From assembly GCA_030690315.1 (NCBI GenBank), contig JAUYGY010000036.1:1-64000 (forward strand): DNA of 64,000 nt. Reading direction: 5' to 3'. Below, in pieces: positions 35,335 to 44,813 of the stretch. Source of the DNA: Aequorivita sp. Lineage in GTDB: Bacteria; Bacteroidota; Bacteroidia; Flavobacteriales; Flavobacteriaceae. The notes under the pieces were generated by a model. It saw nothing but the letters and a program-made list of their open reading frames with translations, did no database searches and had not been told where the DNA came from. Numbering within the stretch: position 1 is the first letter of the stretch; every line of letters starts with the position of its first letter. A program made the position numbers and the translations under genes.

Positions 35335-35901
35335 ATGTTTCAACTTGGCAAAACAATAGTTTCAGAAGATATTATAGAAAAGGATTTTGTGTGTAACCTT
35401 AACGCCTGTAAAGGTGCGTGCTGCATTGAAGGCGAAGCGGGTGCTCCAATTACCGAAGAGGAAGTAAAAATCCTTAAAGAAATCTACCCAAAAGTGAAAC
35501 CCTTTCTTCGCCCCGAGGGAATCGAAGCTATTGAAAAACAAGGTACTTACATCAAAACAGATTTTGACGAACTTGAAACTCCATTGGTCAATGGCAAGGA
35601 ATGTGCCTATGTAACTTTCACCAACAGAGGCATTGCAAGTTGTGGTATTGAAGACGCTTTCAATGCTGGGGAAATTGATTTCAGAAAACCTATTTCGTGC
35701 CATTTATATCCCGTCCGCATTCAGGAATATAGCGAGTTTTCCGCTGTAAACTACCACCGTTGGCCTATATGCGACGATGCCTGCACGTTGGGAAAGGAAT
35801 TGAAAGTCCCAGTTTATAAATTTGTAAAGACTGCGCTTATCCGCAAATTCGGCGAAAACTGGTATGCTGAGCTTGAAAAAGTTGCTTCCGAAATGAGGTG
35901 A
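35335..35901 (+). CDS. DUF3109 family Cys-rich protein
   Basis: 188 aa, full length for the family. Cysteines cluster as CNLNACKGACCIEG near the N-terminus, CAYVTF and SCGIE in the middle, CHLYP and ICDDAC later: a YkgJ-like zinc or iron-sulfur binding pattern. Soluble, cytoplasmic. Function unknown. Confidence 0.88.
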   Translation: MFQLGKTIVSEDIIEKDFVCNLNACKGACCIEGEAGAPITEEEVKILKEIYPKVKPFLRPEGIEAIEKQGTYIKTDFDELETPLVNGKECAYVTFTNRGIASCGIEDAFNAGEIDFRKPISCHLYPVRIQEYSEFSAVNYHRWPICDDACTLGKELKVPVYKFVKTALIRKFGENWYAELEKVASEMR

Positions 35902-35989
35902 TTCCTACATCTTCTTACTAATTTGGTTTATATTTTCCTGATATTGATTATATTAGTGTTTAATATTCAACTAACCAAATTATTAAATT

Positions 35990-36592
35990 ATGAAAAAGTA
36001 TGTATTGGCCCTTTTTGTTTTTTCGGCTTTGTTAAGCTGCAAAGACAATCCCGTGAGCAAAAAAATAAAAGAAACAAAGGATGTTGTTTCAAACTCCACA
36101 AACGCGGTGCAGGAAATGACCAAAATGCAGGACGACATCAAAGAACTGCAAGAAATAACTCCACTTACCAATGAAGAATTAAAATCTTGGTTGCCCAATG
36201 AGGTGAACGGAATGAAACGCATAAGTTATAAAGCGGGTCAAGCGGGAATGATGGGCATTGCCTCTGTTGAAGCAGCTTTTGCCAATGAAGACAAGTCCAA
36301 AAAATTTACCATTAGCATCATTGATGGCGCTGGCCAAGTAGGTGCTGCGGCCACGGCAGGCATGAGGATGGTAATGAGCCAGGATTTTGAAGAAGAGAGC
36401 GAAAACGGCTCCCGAAGAACCGTCACCAAAAATGGCACAAAAGCTATTGAGGAATACCGTACGGGCAATAACAACAGTACAATTCAACTAATGGAAGGCA
36501 ACCGTTTCTATTTGGAAGCCAAAGGAAACAATATGGATATTGATGAAACTTGGGATGCAATTGATGAATTGGATTTAGAAGATTTAGGATAA
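35990..36592 (+). CDS. Hypothetical lipoprotein
   Basis: 200 aa. Lipoprotein signal peptide with a lipobox ending at C17 (FSALLSCKDN). The mature part has a helical region (KIKETKDVVSNSTNAVQEMTKM) and a beta-rich C-terminal half with IDGAGQVGAAATAGMRMVM. No family recognised. Followed by the structured intergenic region and terminator at 36627-36767. Confidence 0.8.
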   Translation: MKKYVLALFVFSALLSCKDNPVSKKIKETKDVVSNSTNAVQEMTKMQDDIKELQEITPLTNEELKSWLPNEVNGMKRISYKAGQAGMMGIASVEAAFANEDKSKKFTISIIDGAGQVGAAATAGMRMVMSQDFEEESENGSRRTVTKNGTKAIEEYRTGNNNSTIQLMEGNRFYLEAKGNNMDIDETWDAIDELDLEDLG

Positions 36593-36626
36593 TTTTTTCA
36601 GTTCTATAAACTGTATATTTCATAGA

Positions 36627-36767
36627 TGTAGCAGGCCATTTTCTGGGAGTTTATATTTTGAAATTAGCAGTAAATGGCCAATTGGCTACATACAAATTCA
36701 TCAAGCAATAAGAGGAGATTGTTTGATGTTGAAAAGAGGGGTTCGCTGTAAAGCATCCCCTTTTTTT
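36627..36767 (+). ncRNA. Structured 3' region or small-RNA candidate
   Basis: A long stem is formed by TGTAGC (36627-36632) plus GGCCATTT (36634-36641) pairing with AAATGGCC (36672-36679) plus GCTACA (36685-36690), 14 bp with a bulge. A terminator follows 46 nt later. It may be the 3' UTR of the lipoprotein gene or an independent RNA. Confidence 0.3.
36736..36767 (+). terminator. Terminator after the lipoprotein gene
   Basis: GAGGGG pairs with CCCCTTT, with an inner GCT-GTAA-AGC, followed by seven T. Confidence 0.8.
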
Positions 36768-36864
36768 ATTGAAATAATCAGTACAGAAGCAGATTGAAAA
36801 TAAAAATTACGGCGTTGTTTTTGATAAATATTGCCAGAATTCCAAAGCTATCGGGTCATTTCCT

Positions 36865-36872
36865 TATATTTA
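36865..36872 (+). promoter_or_regulatory. -7-like element 4 nt before the TPR gene
   Basis: TATATTTA (last base A rather than G), then CCAC and the ATG at 36877. Same geometry as at 9089 and 35323, but weaker. Confidence 0.35.
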
Positions 36873-36876
36873 CCAC

Positions 36877-38658
36877 ATGCGCAAATTTTGTTTCATTTTC
36901 TTCTTTTTTATAGTCACTGCAGGCTTTTCGCAGAGCGATGCACTGGCCAAAAATTATTTTGAGCAGGGACAGTTTGAAAAAGCATTGCGCATTTATGAAA
37001 AACTAAGTAAAGAAAGTCCATACCGGTTGGATTATTTCTTGGGAATGGTAGAAAGCAACCAGCAACTTGAAAATTTCTCAGAAGCAGAAAAACTTATCAA
37101 AGCCAAATTGGGGGATGGCCGCAATTTTCCACAACTTTATGTAGAACTGGGGTATAATTATTCGCTTCAAAACCAAACAGAACTTGCCACAGCAAACTTC
37201 AATAAAGCCATAGAAACCATAGAAATTAACCCAAACTATTCCTACAACATAGGAAATACTTTTGAAAAATACAGCCTGCTGGACGAAGCTGTAATAGCTT
37301 ATGAAAAAGCAATGGCCATGAGCGACAAAATAGATTTCAATATGCAACTCGCCCAGATTTATGGCGAACAGGGCAAGCTGGAAAAAATGTTCGATAGCTA
37401 CTTAGGGCTGGTTGAAAAAAACGTGTCTTTCCTAGGTACGGCGCAGCGGTATTTCAGTCTTTATACTACAGAAGATCCAAACAATGAAGCCAATTTACTT
37501 CTTAAAAAAACATTGCTGCAACGGTCACAGCAAAACCCAGATGTGCTTTATAACGAATTGCTGAGCTGGCTTTTTATTCAGCAAAAGGAATATAAAAAAG
37601 CATTTACGCAGGAAAAAGCAATCTACAAACGCATTGGCGAAGACCTTGGCGGCATTACCGATTTGGCATATATAACAATTGCCGATGAAGATTATGACAC
37701 CGGAAGGGAAATAGTAAACTATATTATTGATAATTCCTTCACGCCCCAAAACAAACTGCAGGGCAATCAAATTTTGATGAAGATGGAAGTGAAAACTACC
37801 AAACCTAAAGATTATGCTGAAGTGGAAAAAAAGTTTGAAAGCCTTTTGGATGAGTTTGGCAGAAACCGGGAAACCTATTTGCTGCAGATAGATTACAACC
37901 ACTTTTTAGCTTTTCAGAACAACAAAAAGGAACTGGCAATTGAAAATCTGAAAACTTTAGCCAAGCAAGATTTAACCGCCTACCAAGAGGCACGTGTAAA
38001 AATGGAGCTGGCAGATATTTTGGTTTTTGACGAAAAATTCAATGAAGCTTTAATTTACTATTCCCAAATCCAGAAAAAAGTGCAGAGCGATGTTTTGGCA
38101 CAGGAAGCCCGGTTTAAAGTGGCGCGAACCAGTTATTTTAAAGGCGATTTTGAATGGGCACAAGTGCAATTGGACGTGCTTAAAAAATCCACTTCACAAT
38201 TAATGGCGAATGATGCCATGCAGCTCAGTTTGCTAATTCGCGATAACACTTTGGAAGATTCTACCCAAACAGCCTTAAAAAAATATGCCCGTGCCGATTT
38301 GTTGGAATTTCAGGATAAAGATGCAGAAGCCATTACCGTCTTGGAAGATATTTTAACCAATCATAAAGGCGAAAAAATAGAGGACGAAGCTCTTTTGAAG
38401 CAAGGCGAGATTTATGAAAAGAAAGACGAATACGAAAAAGCCGAAGCCAATTATCTAAAAATAATCGAATTTTATAAAGAAGATATTTTAGCTGATGATG
38501 CACATTACCGTTTGGCTAAACTTTACGAAGAAAAACTGTCACAACCCGATAAAGCAAAAGCGCAGTATGAAGCGATAATTTTTAATTTCGCCGATAGCAT
38601 TTATTTTGTGGACGCACGCATGAAATATCGTTCTTTGCGAGGCGATGCTATTAATTAA
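36877..38658 (+). CDS. Secreted TPR-repeat protein
   Basis: 593 aa with a signal peptide (MRKFCFIFFFFIVTAGFSQ). At least eight TPR or TPR-like repeats across the length (NYFEQGQFEKALRIYEKL, QLYVELGYNYSLQNQTE, LFKQGEIYEKKDEYEKAEANY). Probably a periplasmic scaffold; such proteins often serve envelope biogenesis in Bacteroidota. Partner unknown. Confidence 0.88.
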   Translation: MRKFCFIFFFFIVTAGFSQSDALAKNYFEQGQFEKALRIYEKLSKESPYRLDYFLGMVESNQQLENFSEAEKLIKAKLGDGRNFPQLYVELGYNYSLQNQTELATANFNKAIETIEINPNYSYNIGNTFEKYSLLDEAVIAYEKAMAMSDKIDFNMQLAQIYGEQGKLEKMFDSYLGLVEKNVSFLGTAQRYFSLYTTEDPNNEANLLLKKTLLQRSQQNPDVLYNELLSWLFIQQKEYKKAFTQEKAIYKRIGEDLGGITDLAYITIADEDYDTGREIVNYIIDNSFTPQNKLQGNQILMKMEVKTTKPKDYAEVEKKFESLLDEFGRNRETYLLQIDYNHFLAFQNNKKELAIENLKTLAKQDLTAYQEARVKMELADILVFDEKFNEALIYYSQIQKKVQSDVLAQEARFKVARTSYFKGDFEWAQVQLDVLKKSTSQLMANDAMQLSLLIRDNTLEDSTQTALKKYARADLLEFQDKDAEAITVLEDILTNHKGEKIEDEALLKQGEIYEKKDEYEKAEANYLKIIEFYKEDILADDAHYRLAKLYEEKLSQPDKAKAQYEAIIFNFADSIYFVDARMKYRSLRGDAIN

Positions 38659-38659
38659 A

Positions 38660-38775
38660 AAAGCACCAAAATAAAATCCCAAATTCCAAAACGAGAATGG
38701 CAGTTGGGGATTTAATGTTTTCATTTTTGAGATTTATTTGTTATTTGGATATTGATTTTTGGATTTTTTAAAAGT
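38660..38775. repeat. Intergenic AAATTCCAAA-type element
   Basis: Contains AAATCCCAAATTCCAAAACGAG and GGGGATTT which can pair, plus TTTTTGAGATTTATTTG. Related in vocabulary to 16158-16262; it runs up to the start of the DUF4286 gene. Confidence 0.4.
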
Positions 38776-39108
38776 ATGTACATTTATAACGTTACCATAA
38801 ACATAGAAGAAACCATCCACAACCACTGGTTGCAATGGATGAAAACAGAACACATTCCCGCAATGCTCGCCACCGGAAAATTCAGTAAAGCATTGATGGC
38901 GCGTGTAAATGTTGAGGAAGAAATGGGCGGAATAACCTATTCGGTTCAATACACAACCGATAGCAAAGAAACCCTTCAAAAATATTACGCCGAAAACGCT
39001 GCCGAACTTCGCGCCCAAAGCAAACCTTTTGAGGGAAAATTTGTGGCCTTCCGCACCGAACTAGAAATTATTGGCGAAATCCATAATGAACTTTTCAAAA
39101 AATACTAA
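38776..39108 (+). CDS. DUF4286 family protein
   Basis: 110 aa from the ATG at 38776 (MYIYNVTINIEE), the family N-terminus; the eight upstream codons fall in the repeat element. Dimeric alpha-beta barrel-like (YNVTINIEETIHNHWLQWM, GGITYSVQYTTDSKETLQKYY). Small soluble protein of unknown role, common next to ksgA/rsmA in Flavobacteriaceae. Confidence 0.87.
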   Translation: MYIYNVTINIEETIHNHWLQWMKTEHIPAMLATGKFSKALMARVNVEEEMGGITYSVQYTTDSKETLQKYYAENAAELRAQSKPFEGKFVAFRTELEIIGEIHNELFKKY

Positions 39109-39110
39109 AA

Positions 39111-39178
39111 CCCCCTGCGCTCTCTGCGACTTTGCGGTTTTTTCACCAAAATAATATCAAGCACACAGAGCAATAAAG
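39111..39178. repeat. CTCTGCG intergenic repeat fragment
   Basis: CCCCCTGCGCTCTCTGCGACTTTGCGG and TTTCACC resemble parts of the repeat at 18464-18555. Confidence 0.45.
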
Positions 39179-39182
39179 AAAA

Positions 39183-40022
39183 ATGGGACAAAAAATCCAA
39201 AAGACAAACAAAACTTTTTCTAACCCACAGCAAGGAGAGGTGCGTGCCAAAAAATACCTCGGCCAACATTTTTTGAAAGACGAAGCTATTGCCGAAAAAA
39301 TAGGCAATACGCTAACCTTTGTAGGCTATAAAAACGTTTTGGAAATCGGCCCAGGAATGGGCGTGCTCACCAAGTATTTAATTGAGAAAAATGTGGATGT
39401 AATCGCGATGGATCTTGACAAGGAATCCATTGTTTATTTGGAAGAAAACTACCCAAACAAAAACCTTAAAATAATTGAAGCAGATTTTTTGAAATACGAT
39501 ATTTCGCAGCTTTTCGGAGAAGAACAATTCGCAATTACTGGTAATTTTCCATATAATATTTCTACTCAGATAGTTTTCAAAATGTTGGAATGGAAAGAGC
39601 GAATACCTGAATTTACGGGAATGTTCCAAAAAGAAGTGGCGCAACGAATTTGTGAAAAGGAGGGCAGCAAAGCCTACGGAATTCTTTCAGTTTTGGCCCA
39701 GGCTTTTTATGATGCGGAATATCTTTTTACCGTACCGCCTTCGGTTTTCAATCCACCACCAAAAGTGGATAGCGGGGTGCTTCGTTTAAAAAGGAAAGAA
39801 AACATTTCAATTGCTTGTGATGAAAAGATGCTTTACAAAGTAGTAAAAACCGCTTTTCAGCAGCGTAGAAAAACCCTTCGCAACAGCTTAAAATCATTTG
39901 ATCTTTCCGATAAAATAAAAGAAGATGCTATCTTTGGCCAACGTCCGGAACAACTTTCTGTTTCACAATTTATAGCGCTCACCCAAATACTGGAAAAAGA
40001 TGCAATTTCAGCTGACAAATGA
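39183..40022 (+). CDS. rsmA: 16S rRNA (adenine1518/1519-N6)-dimethyltransferase
   Basis: 279 aa. SAM-binding motif [12 protein letters not shown], acidic loop MDLDKESI and catalytic motif NFPYNIST (NLPY type). Dimethylates two adjacent adenines in helix 45 of 16S rRNA. It overlaps mgtE by 23 bp. Confidence 0.96.
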   Translation: MGQKIQKTNKTFSNPQQGEVRAKKYLGQHFLKDEAIAEKIGNTLTFVGYKNVLEIGPGMGVLTKYLIEKNVDVIAMDLDKESIVYLEENYPNKNLKIIEADFLKYDISQLFGEEQFAITGNFPYNISTQIVFKMLEWKERIPEFTGMFQKEVAQRICEKEGSKAYGILSVLAQAFYDAEYLFTVPPSVFNPPPKVDSGVLRLKRKENISIACDEKMLYKVVKTAFQQRRKTLRNSLKSFDLSDKIKEDAIFGQRPEQLSVSQFIALTQILEKDAISADK

Positions 40023-41352
40023 ATTTATCGAGCAGGTTGAACAGCTTATCGCCCACAATGATGGCGACGGGCTGAAAACCCTTTTGCAAGATCTCCATTT
40101 TGCCGATGTTGCTGAAATCCTTCACGAACTTGATACAGACGAGGCTACCTATATCGTAAAATTGTTGGACAGCGAGGTTACCAGTGAAATATTGATAGAG
40201 CTGGATGATGATTTTCGTGAGCGGATTCTGGACAATCTTACACCTTCCGAAATCGCCGATGAGTTGGACGAAATGGACACCGATGATGCCGCCGACATTA
40301 TCGCGGAACTTGACCATGACATACAACAAGAAGTAATAGGCCATATTGAAGATGAAGACCACGCCGCCGATATTGTTGACCTTCTACGTTATGATGAAGA
40401 CACCGCTGGGGGTTTAATGGCGAAGGAATTGGTTCGGGTAAAAGAAACATGGACAGTTGCGGGTTGTGTTCGCGAAATGCGCCGGCAGGCTGAAAACGTT
40501 ACCCGCGTACATTCCATTTATGTTACGGACAAACACGGAAAGCTTAAAGGAAGGCTTTCTTTAAAAGATTTGCTTACCGCTCCCGAACGGGCACACATAA
40601 GCGACATTTACATTCCAAAAGTGGACTATGTAACCGTCCATACTGAAGCCGAAGACGTGGCCCGGATTATGCAAAAATACGATCTTGAGGCCATTCCCGT
40701 GGTAGATGACAATGGCATTTTGGTTGGAAGGATTACCATTGACGATATTGTTGATTTTATTAAAGAGGAAGCGGAAAAGGATTACCAAATGGCTGCAGGT
40801 ATCAGTCAGGACGTAGAAGCCGATGATAGTATTTGGGATCTAACACGTGCCCGCTTGCCTTGGTTGATCCTTGCGCTTATTGGCGGATTTGTGAGTGTTT
40901 CCGTTTTGGGTACCTTTTCTGGTGCAATGGCCCATCACCCTGCGCTTTTCTTTTTTGTTCCGCTTATTGCGGCAATGGCTGGAAATGTTGGAGTTCAATC
41001 CTCAGCAATTGTCCTGCAGGGCCTCGCCAATGACAGCCTAAAAGGCTCCCTTTGGAAACGGCTTATTAAAGAAGTATTGCTAAGCCTTTTTAACGGTCTT
41101 ATTTTGGCCATTTTATTGGTTGGAGGCGGGATGCTATTGTTGGGCCTCGATTTTTTATTCGGACTTACCGTCGCTATTTCACTAATATCTGTAATAGTTA
41201 CCGCTGCCCTTATTGGAACCTTTATTCCTATAATGCTTGAGAAAAGAGGGATTGATCCGGCAATGGCAACCGGTCCATTCATCACCACGAGTAATGATAT
41301 TTGTGGAATTTTAATCTATTTCACCATCGCAAAATTAATTCTCGGCTTTTGA
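40000..41352 (+). CDS. mgtE: MgtE magnesium transporter
   Basis: 450 aa. N domain of acidic helical repeats (about 10-130), tandem CBS domains (about 135-255, with [18 protein letters not shown] and [19 protein letters not shown]), plug helix and five transmembrane helices with the selectivity region [14 protein letters not shown]. Imports Mg2+. Start overlaps the 3' end of rsmA. Confidence 0.95.
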   Translation: MQFQLTNEFIEQVEQLIAHNDGDGLKTLLQDLHFADVAEILHELDTDEATYIVKLLDSEVTSEILIELDDDFRERILDNLTPSEIADELDEMDTDDAADIIAELDHDIQQEVIGHIEDEDHAADIVDLLRYDEDTAGGLMAKELVRVKETWTVAGCVREMRRQAENVTRVHSIYVTDKHGKLKGRLSLKDLLTAPERAHISDIYIPKVDYVTVHTEAEDVARIMQKYDLEAIPVVDDNGILVGRITIDDIVDFIKEEAEKDYQMAAGISQDVEADDSIWDLTRARLPWLILALIGGFVSVSVLGTFSGAMAHHPALFFFVPLIAAMAGNVGVQSSAIVLQGLANDSLKGSLWKRLIKEVLLSLFNGLILAILLVGGGMLLLGLDFLFGLTVAISLISVIVTAALIGTFIPIMLEKRGIDPAMATGPFITTSNDICGILIYFTIAKLILGF

Positions 41353-41744
41353 AACCCTTCGTTTTTAAACAGAAATTTACTGTTCCCGCTTCGGCAATCG
41401 ATGGCCTAAACCACGTAAATAGTGTTACCTATTTGCAATGGTGCCTTGATGCTGCGGAAGCGCACTGGATTTCAAAAACTTCGGAAGAGCAGCGGGAGCA
41501 AAATGTTTGGGTGGTTTTAAACCATTTCATTTCCTATAAAAACCCTTCGTTTTTAGGCGAAGAGCTTGAAACCCAAACATGGATTGACAATTATGATGGC
41601 GTAAAAAGTGAAAGGCACTACAAAATAATCCGTCCTTCCGATGGAAAAACAATTGTTGAAGCAACCACGCTTTGGTGCTTTTTGGATGCAAAAACATTTC
41701 GACCCACAAAAATTACAGTAGAAATATCGAATCTTTTCGTTTAA
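41349..41744 (+). CDS. Hot-dog fold acyl-CoA thioesterase
   Basis: 131 aa from a TTG at 41349 that overlaps the mgtE TGA (TTGA). The protein reads [12 protein letters not shown], the usual thioesterase N-terminus; an earlier ATG lies inside mgtE and is unlikely. AIDGLNHVNSVTYLQWC is the 4HBT-type active-site helix. It hydrolyses acyl-CoA or acyl-ACP thioesters. Translationally coupled to mgtE. Confidence 0.87.
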   Translation: MKPFVFKQKFTVPASAIDGLNHVNSVTYLQWCLDAAEAHWISKTSEEQREQNVWVVLNHFISYKNPSFLGEELETQTWIDNYDGVKSERHYKIIRPSDGKTIVEATTLWCFLDAKTFRPTKITVEISNLFV

Positions 41745-41814
41745 ATATGAAGGCAGGCAAATGGCCTTCAAAACCATTATTTTCAATACTTTTGCCCTAT
41801 AAAAAAGCACCGCA

Positions 41815-43269
41815 TTGAGCGTTTTCAAAAAACTATTTAAACAGACTTTTATCTATGGTTTAGCAACGGTTTTGCCGCGCGTGCTGTCCGTGATTTTAGT
41901 GCCGCTTTATGTAAAAGTTTTGCTGCCCGAGGAATATGGAGTTTATTCCACCGTAATGGCTTTCTTGATTTTGGGAAATGTGTTGCTGAGCTACGGAATG
42001 GAAACCGCGTTTTTTAGGTTTGTAACGAAAGACGCTTCACAACAAAAAATCGTCCAGGCCACCACGCTTACTTCGCTAACGGTTTCTACATTAATTTTTT
42101 TGGGAATAACGCTTCTTTTCAGAAATTTCATCGCTGAGGTTTCAGATTTTAAACCCGAATACGTTACCTACGGACTGTTGATTTTGGCTTTGGATGCTTT
42201 GGTAGTGCTGCCTTTTGTGTGGTTTCGCGCCAACGAAAAGCCGATGAAATATGCCACAATTAAAATCTTCAACGTAGTTATAAATCTTGTATTTAATCTG
42301 TTTTTTCTTTTACTCCTTCCGAAGCTTGCCGAAAGCAGTAGCTATTGGAGTTCCCTTTGGTTTCCCGAAAATAAAGTGGCGTACGTTTTCATCGCGAATC
42401 TAATTGCGAGCGCGGTAACACTTTTGGTGTTGCTTCCGCTTTATGCGAAAATAGGGTTCGGTTTCAGCAAAACCATTTGGAAACAGATGATGAAATATGC
42501 CGTTCCGGTGCTTATTGCTGGGATTGCTTTCAGTATAAATGAGGCTTTTGATAAGATTTTACTGAAATATCTATTGCCCGAAAACGTGGCCGATACCCAA
42601 GTTGGTCTTTATTCAGCCTGCTACAAACTGGGGATGTTTATGACACTTTTCGTGATGGCTTTCCGGTTGGGGATTGAACCTTTTTTCTTCAATCATTCCA
42701 GTCAGGCAAATGCGAAAAATACGTATGCTACAATTACCAAATATTTTACGCTTTTTGGATGTTTGATTCTTTTAATAGTGGTTGTCTATATCGATATTTT
42801 TAAAAGAATTTTAATCCCGAACAGTCAATATTGGGAGGCTATAAAAATTGTTCCACTTATACTTTTGGCGAATCTATTTTTGGGCATTTACCACAACCTT
42901 TCCGTTTGGTATAAAGTAACGGACCGCACAAAATACGGCGCTTACATTTCGGTTTTTGCAGCAATTATAACAATTGTGCTCAATTATGTTTTGATTCCAT
43001 ACATTGGCTATATGGGTTCCGCCATCGCGACTTTGGTGGCTTATGGCAGTATGATGGTGCTTTCGTACCTTTACGGCCGAAAGTATTACAATGTGCCGTA
43101 CGAAGTGAAAAAAATATGCGGCTATTTGTTGCTTGCCATAGGGTTTTCAGCTATTTCCTTTTATGCTTTCAGCGGAAATATTTGGTTGGGAACTGCGTTG
43201 TTGTTAGTATTCACCGCAATTATGTTCTTTTCTGAAAAGAAAGAATTTTTAAAAATCATAAGAAAATAA
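41815..43269 (+). CDS. Wzx-like polysaccharide flippase
   Basis: 484 aa, TTG start (TACTTTTG lies about 20 nt upstream). About 12-14 transmembrane helices with [24 protein letters not shown] near the N-terminus and [33 protein letters not shown] near the C-terminus, typical of the MOP flippase superfamily. Flips lipid-linked sugars across the inner membrane. Heads the envelope gene cluster. Confidence 0.9.
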   Translation: MSVFKKLFKQTFIYGLATVLPRVLSVILVPLYVKVLLPEEYGVYSTVMAFLILGNVLLSYGMETAFFRFVTKDASQQKIVQATTLTSLTVSTLIFLGITLLFRNFIAEVSDFKPEYVTYGLLILALDALVVLPFVWFRANEKPMKYATIKIFNVVINLVFNLFFLLLLPKLAESSSYWSSLWFPENKVAYVFIANLIASAVTLLVLLPLYAKIGFGFSKTIWKQMMKYAVPVLIAGIAFSINEAFDKILLKYLLPENVADTQVGLYSACYKLGMFMTLFVMAFRLGIEPFFFNHSSQANAKNTYATITKYFTLFGCLILLIVVVYIDIFKRILIPNSQYWEAIKIVPLILLANLFLGIYHNLSVWYKVTDRTKYGAYISVFAAIITIVLNYVLIPYIGYMGSAIATLVAYGSMMVLSYLYGRKYYNVPYEVKKICGYLLLAIGFSAISFYAFSGNIWLGTALLLVFTAIMFFSEKKEFLKIIRK

Positions 43270-43274
43270 TTTCA

Positions 43275-43709
43275 ATGAAAATTAAAATAATCAACAAATC
43301 AAACCATCCTTTGCCTTCCTATGAAACCATCGCTTCGGCCGGAATGGATTTGCGGGCCAACGTTGATGGGCCTTCAACATTAAAACCTTTGGAAAGAGCT
43401 ATAGTAAAAACGGGACTTTTTATTGAATTACCAATAGGCTACGAAGCACAAGTTCGCCCACGAAGCGGCTTGGCAGCCAAAAAAGGAATTACAGTCTTGA
43501 ATTCTCCCGGCACAATTGATGCCGATTACCGAGGGGAAATCGGGGTGATTTTGGTAAATCTTTCCAATGAAGATTTCACCATTGAGCACGGCGAACGCAT
43601 TGCACAGTTGGTAATTGCAAAACACGAACGCGCCGTTTGGGAAGAAGTTGAAGAACTTTCTGATACTTCGCGCGGAGCGGGAGGTTTCGGGAGTACAGGT
43701 GTGAAATAA
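43275..43709 (+). CDS. dut: Deoxyuridine 5'-triphosphate nucleotidohydrolase
   Basis: 144 aa trimeric dUTPase with the five conserved motifs: [42 protein letters not shown] and the C-terminal GAGGFGSTG that closes over the base. Converts dUTP to dUMP, keeping uracil out of DNA and supplying dUMP. Confidence 0.96.
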   Translation: MKIKIINKSNHPLPSYETIASAGMDLRANVDGPSTLKPLERAIVKTGLFIELPIGYEAQVRPRSGLAAKKGITVLNSPGTIDADYRGEIGVILVNLSNEDFTIEHGERIAQLVIAKHERAVWEEVEELSDTSRGAGGFGSTGVK

Positions 43710-43720
43710 TAAATTTAGGA

Positions 43721-43757
43721 TTCAAAAATCTAAAATCGTTAATCAGCAATCGTAAAT
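43721..43757. repeat. Dispersed 37-bp repeat, copy 1
   Basis: TTCAAAAATCTAAAATCG followed by TTAATCAGCAATCGTAAAT; the same 37-bp layout at 61485-61521 differs at only about four positions. Copy 1 ends directly at the start codon of the nucleotidyltransferase gene. Confidence 0.7.
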
Positions 43758-44774
43758 ATGAAGATTATAGTTCCAATGGCAGGCCGCGGAAGCCGACTTC
43801 GCCCACATACATTAACAGTTCCAAAACCATTGATTCCCGTTGCCGGAAAACCAATCGTGCATCGTTTGGTGGAAGACATCGTTGAAGTTCTAAATGAAAA
43901 TATTGATGAAATAGCTTTCATTCTTGGCGACCCCGCATTTTTTGGTGATGAAGTGGTTGAAAGTTTAAAAGAGCTCGCAACAAATTTAGGTGCAAAACCC
44001 ACTATTTACCGCCAACTTGACCCAAAAGGAACTGGCCACGCCATTATGTGTGCCAAGGATTCGCTTTCTGGGCCGGCTGTAATTGCTTACGCAGATACTT
44101 TGATTCGTGCCGATTTTGATTTGGACAAAGATGCCGATGCGGTAATCTGGACCAAAAAAGTGAAAAACCCCGAGGCTTATGGGGTTGTAAATTTGAACGA
44201 AAGAAATGAAATTATTGAGTTGGTTGAAAAGCCAAAAGAATATGTGAGCGACCAAGCCGTTATAGGTATCTATTATTTTAAAGATGTTTCGCAATTGAAA
44301 AATGAACTGCAATATGTGTTGGACAACAATATTATAAACGGTGGCGAGTATCAAATTAATGACGGCATCAAAAGGATGATGGCCGCCGGTAAAATTTTCA
44401 AAACCGGCACTGTTGCTGAATGGATGGACTGCGGCAACAAAGAGGTGACGGTGGAAACCAATAAAAAAATGTTAGGTTTTCTTTCAGAAGCCAATAGACC
44501 TTTGATTTCTGAAAATATTAGCAATGAAAATTCAAAAATAATTGCCCCTTGCTATATCGGGAAAAATGTAATTTTAAAAAATAGCACTATTGGCCCATTC
44601 GCCTCTATTGGCGAAGGCACGGTAATTGAAGACAGCACGGTGAAAAACAGCATTATTCAAACCAATTCAAAAATAAAGAACGCAAATTTAGACAACGCGA
44701 TGATTGGCAATTATGCTACTTTTGATGGCAAGTTCACCAATGTGAGTATTGGCGATTATTCGGAGTTGAAATAA
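43758..44774 (+). CDS. Sugar-phosphate nucleotidyltransferase with C-terminal left-handed beta-helix
   Basis: 338 aa. N-terminal nucleotidyltransferase domain with GRGSRLRPHTLTVPKPLIPVAGKPI and DTLIRADFD, then hexapeptide repeats (IAPCYIGKNVILKNSTIGPFASIGEGTVIEDSTV) near 270-338. Makes an NDP-sugar for envelope polysaccharide. The immediate upstream sequence is the dispersed repeat. Confidence 0.9.
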   Translation: MKIIVPMAGRGSRLRPHTLTVPKPLIPVAGKPIVHRLVEDIVEVLNENIDEIAFILGDPAFFGDEVVESLKELATNLGAKPTIYRQLDPKGTGHAIMCAKDSLSGPAVIAYADTLIRADFDLDKDADAVIWTKKVKNPEAYGVVNLNERNEIIELVEKPKEYVSDQAVIGIYYFKDVSQLKNELQYVLDNNIINGGEYQINDGIKRMMAAGKIFKTGTVAEWMDCGNKEVTVETNKKMLGFLSEANRPLISENISNENSKIIAPCYIGKNVILKNSTIGPFASIGEGTVIEDSTVKNSIIQTNSKIKNANLDNAMIGNYATFDGKFTNVSIGDYSELK

Positions 44775-44813
44775 CGGCAAAGGTTGCGATAGCGATAAAT
44801 TTAGAAACTAAAT

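Noticed and set aside
36726..36773. 15-codon ORF beginning MLKRGVRC within the terminator
   Set aside because: It runs through the terminator stem; an AGGAG-like element precedes it but the coding case is weak.
40000..41352. Search for an M-box riboswitch upstream of mgtE
   Set aside because: The gene starts inside rsmA, and there is no leader to hold one.
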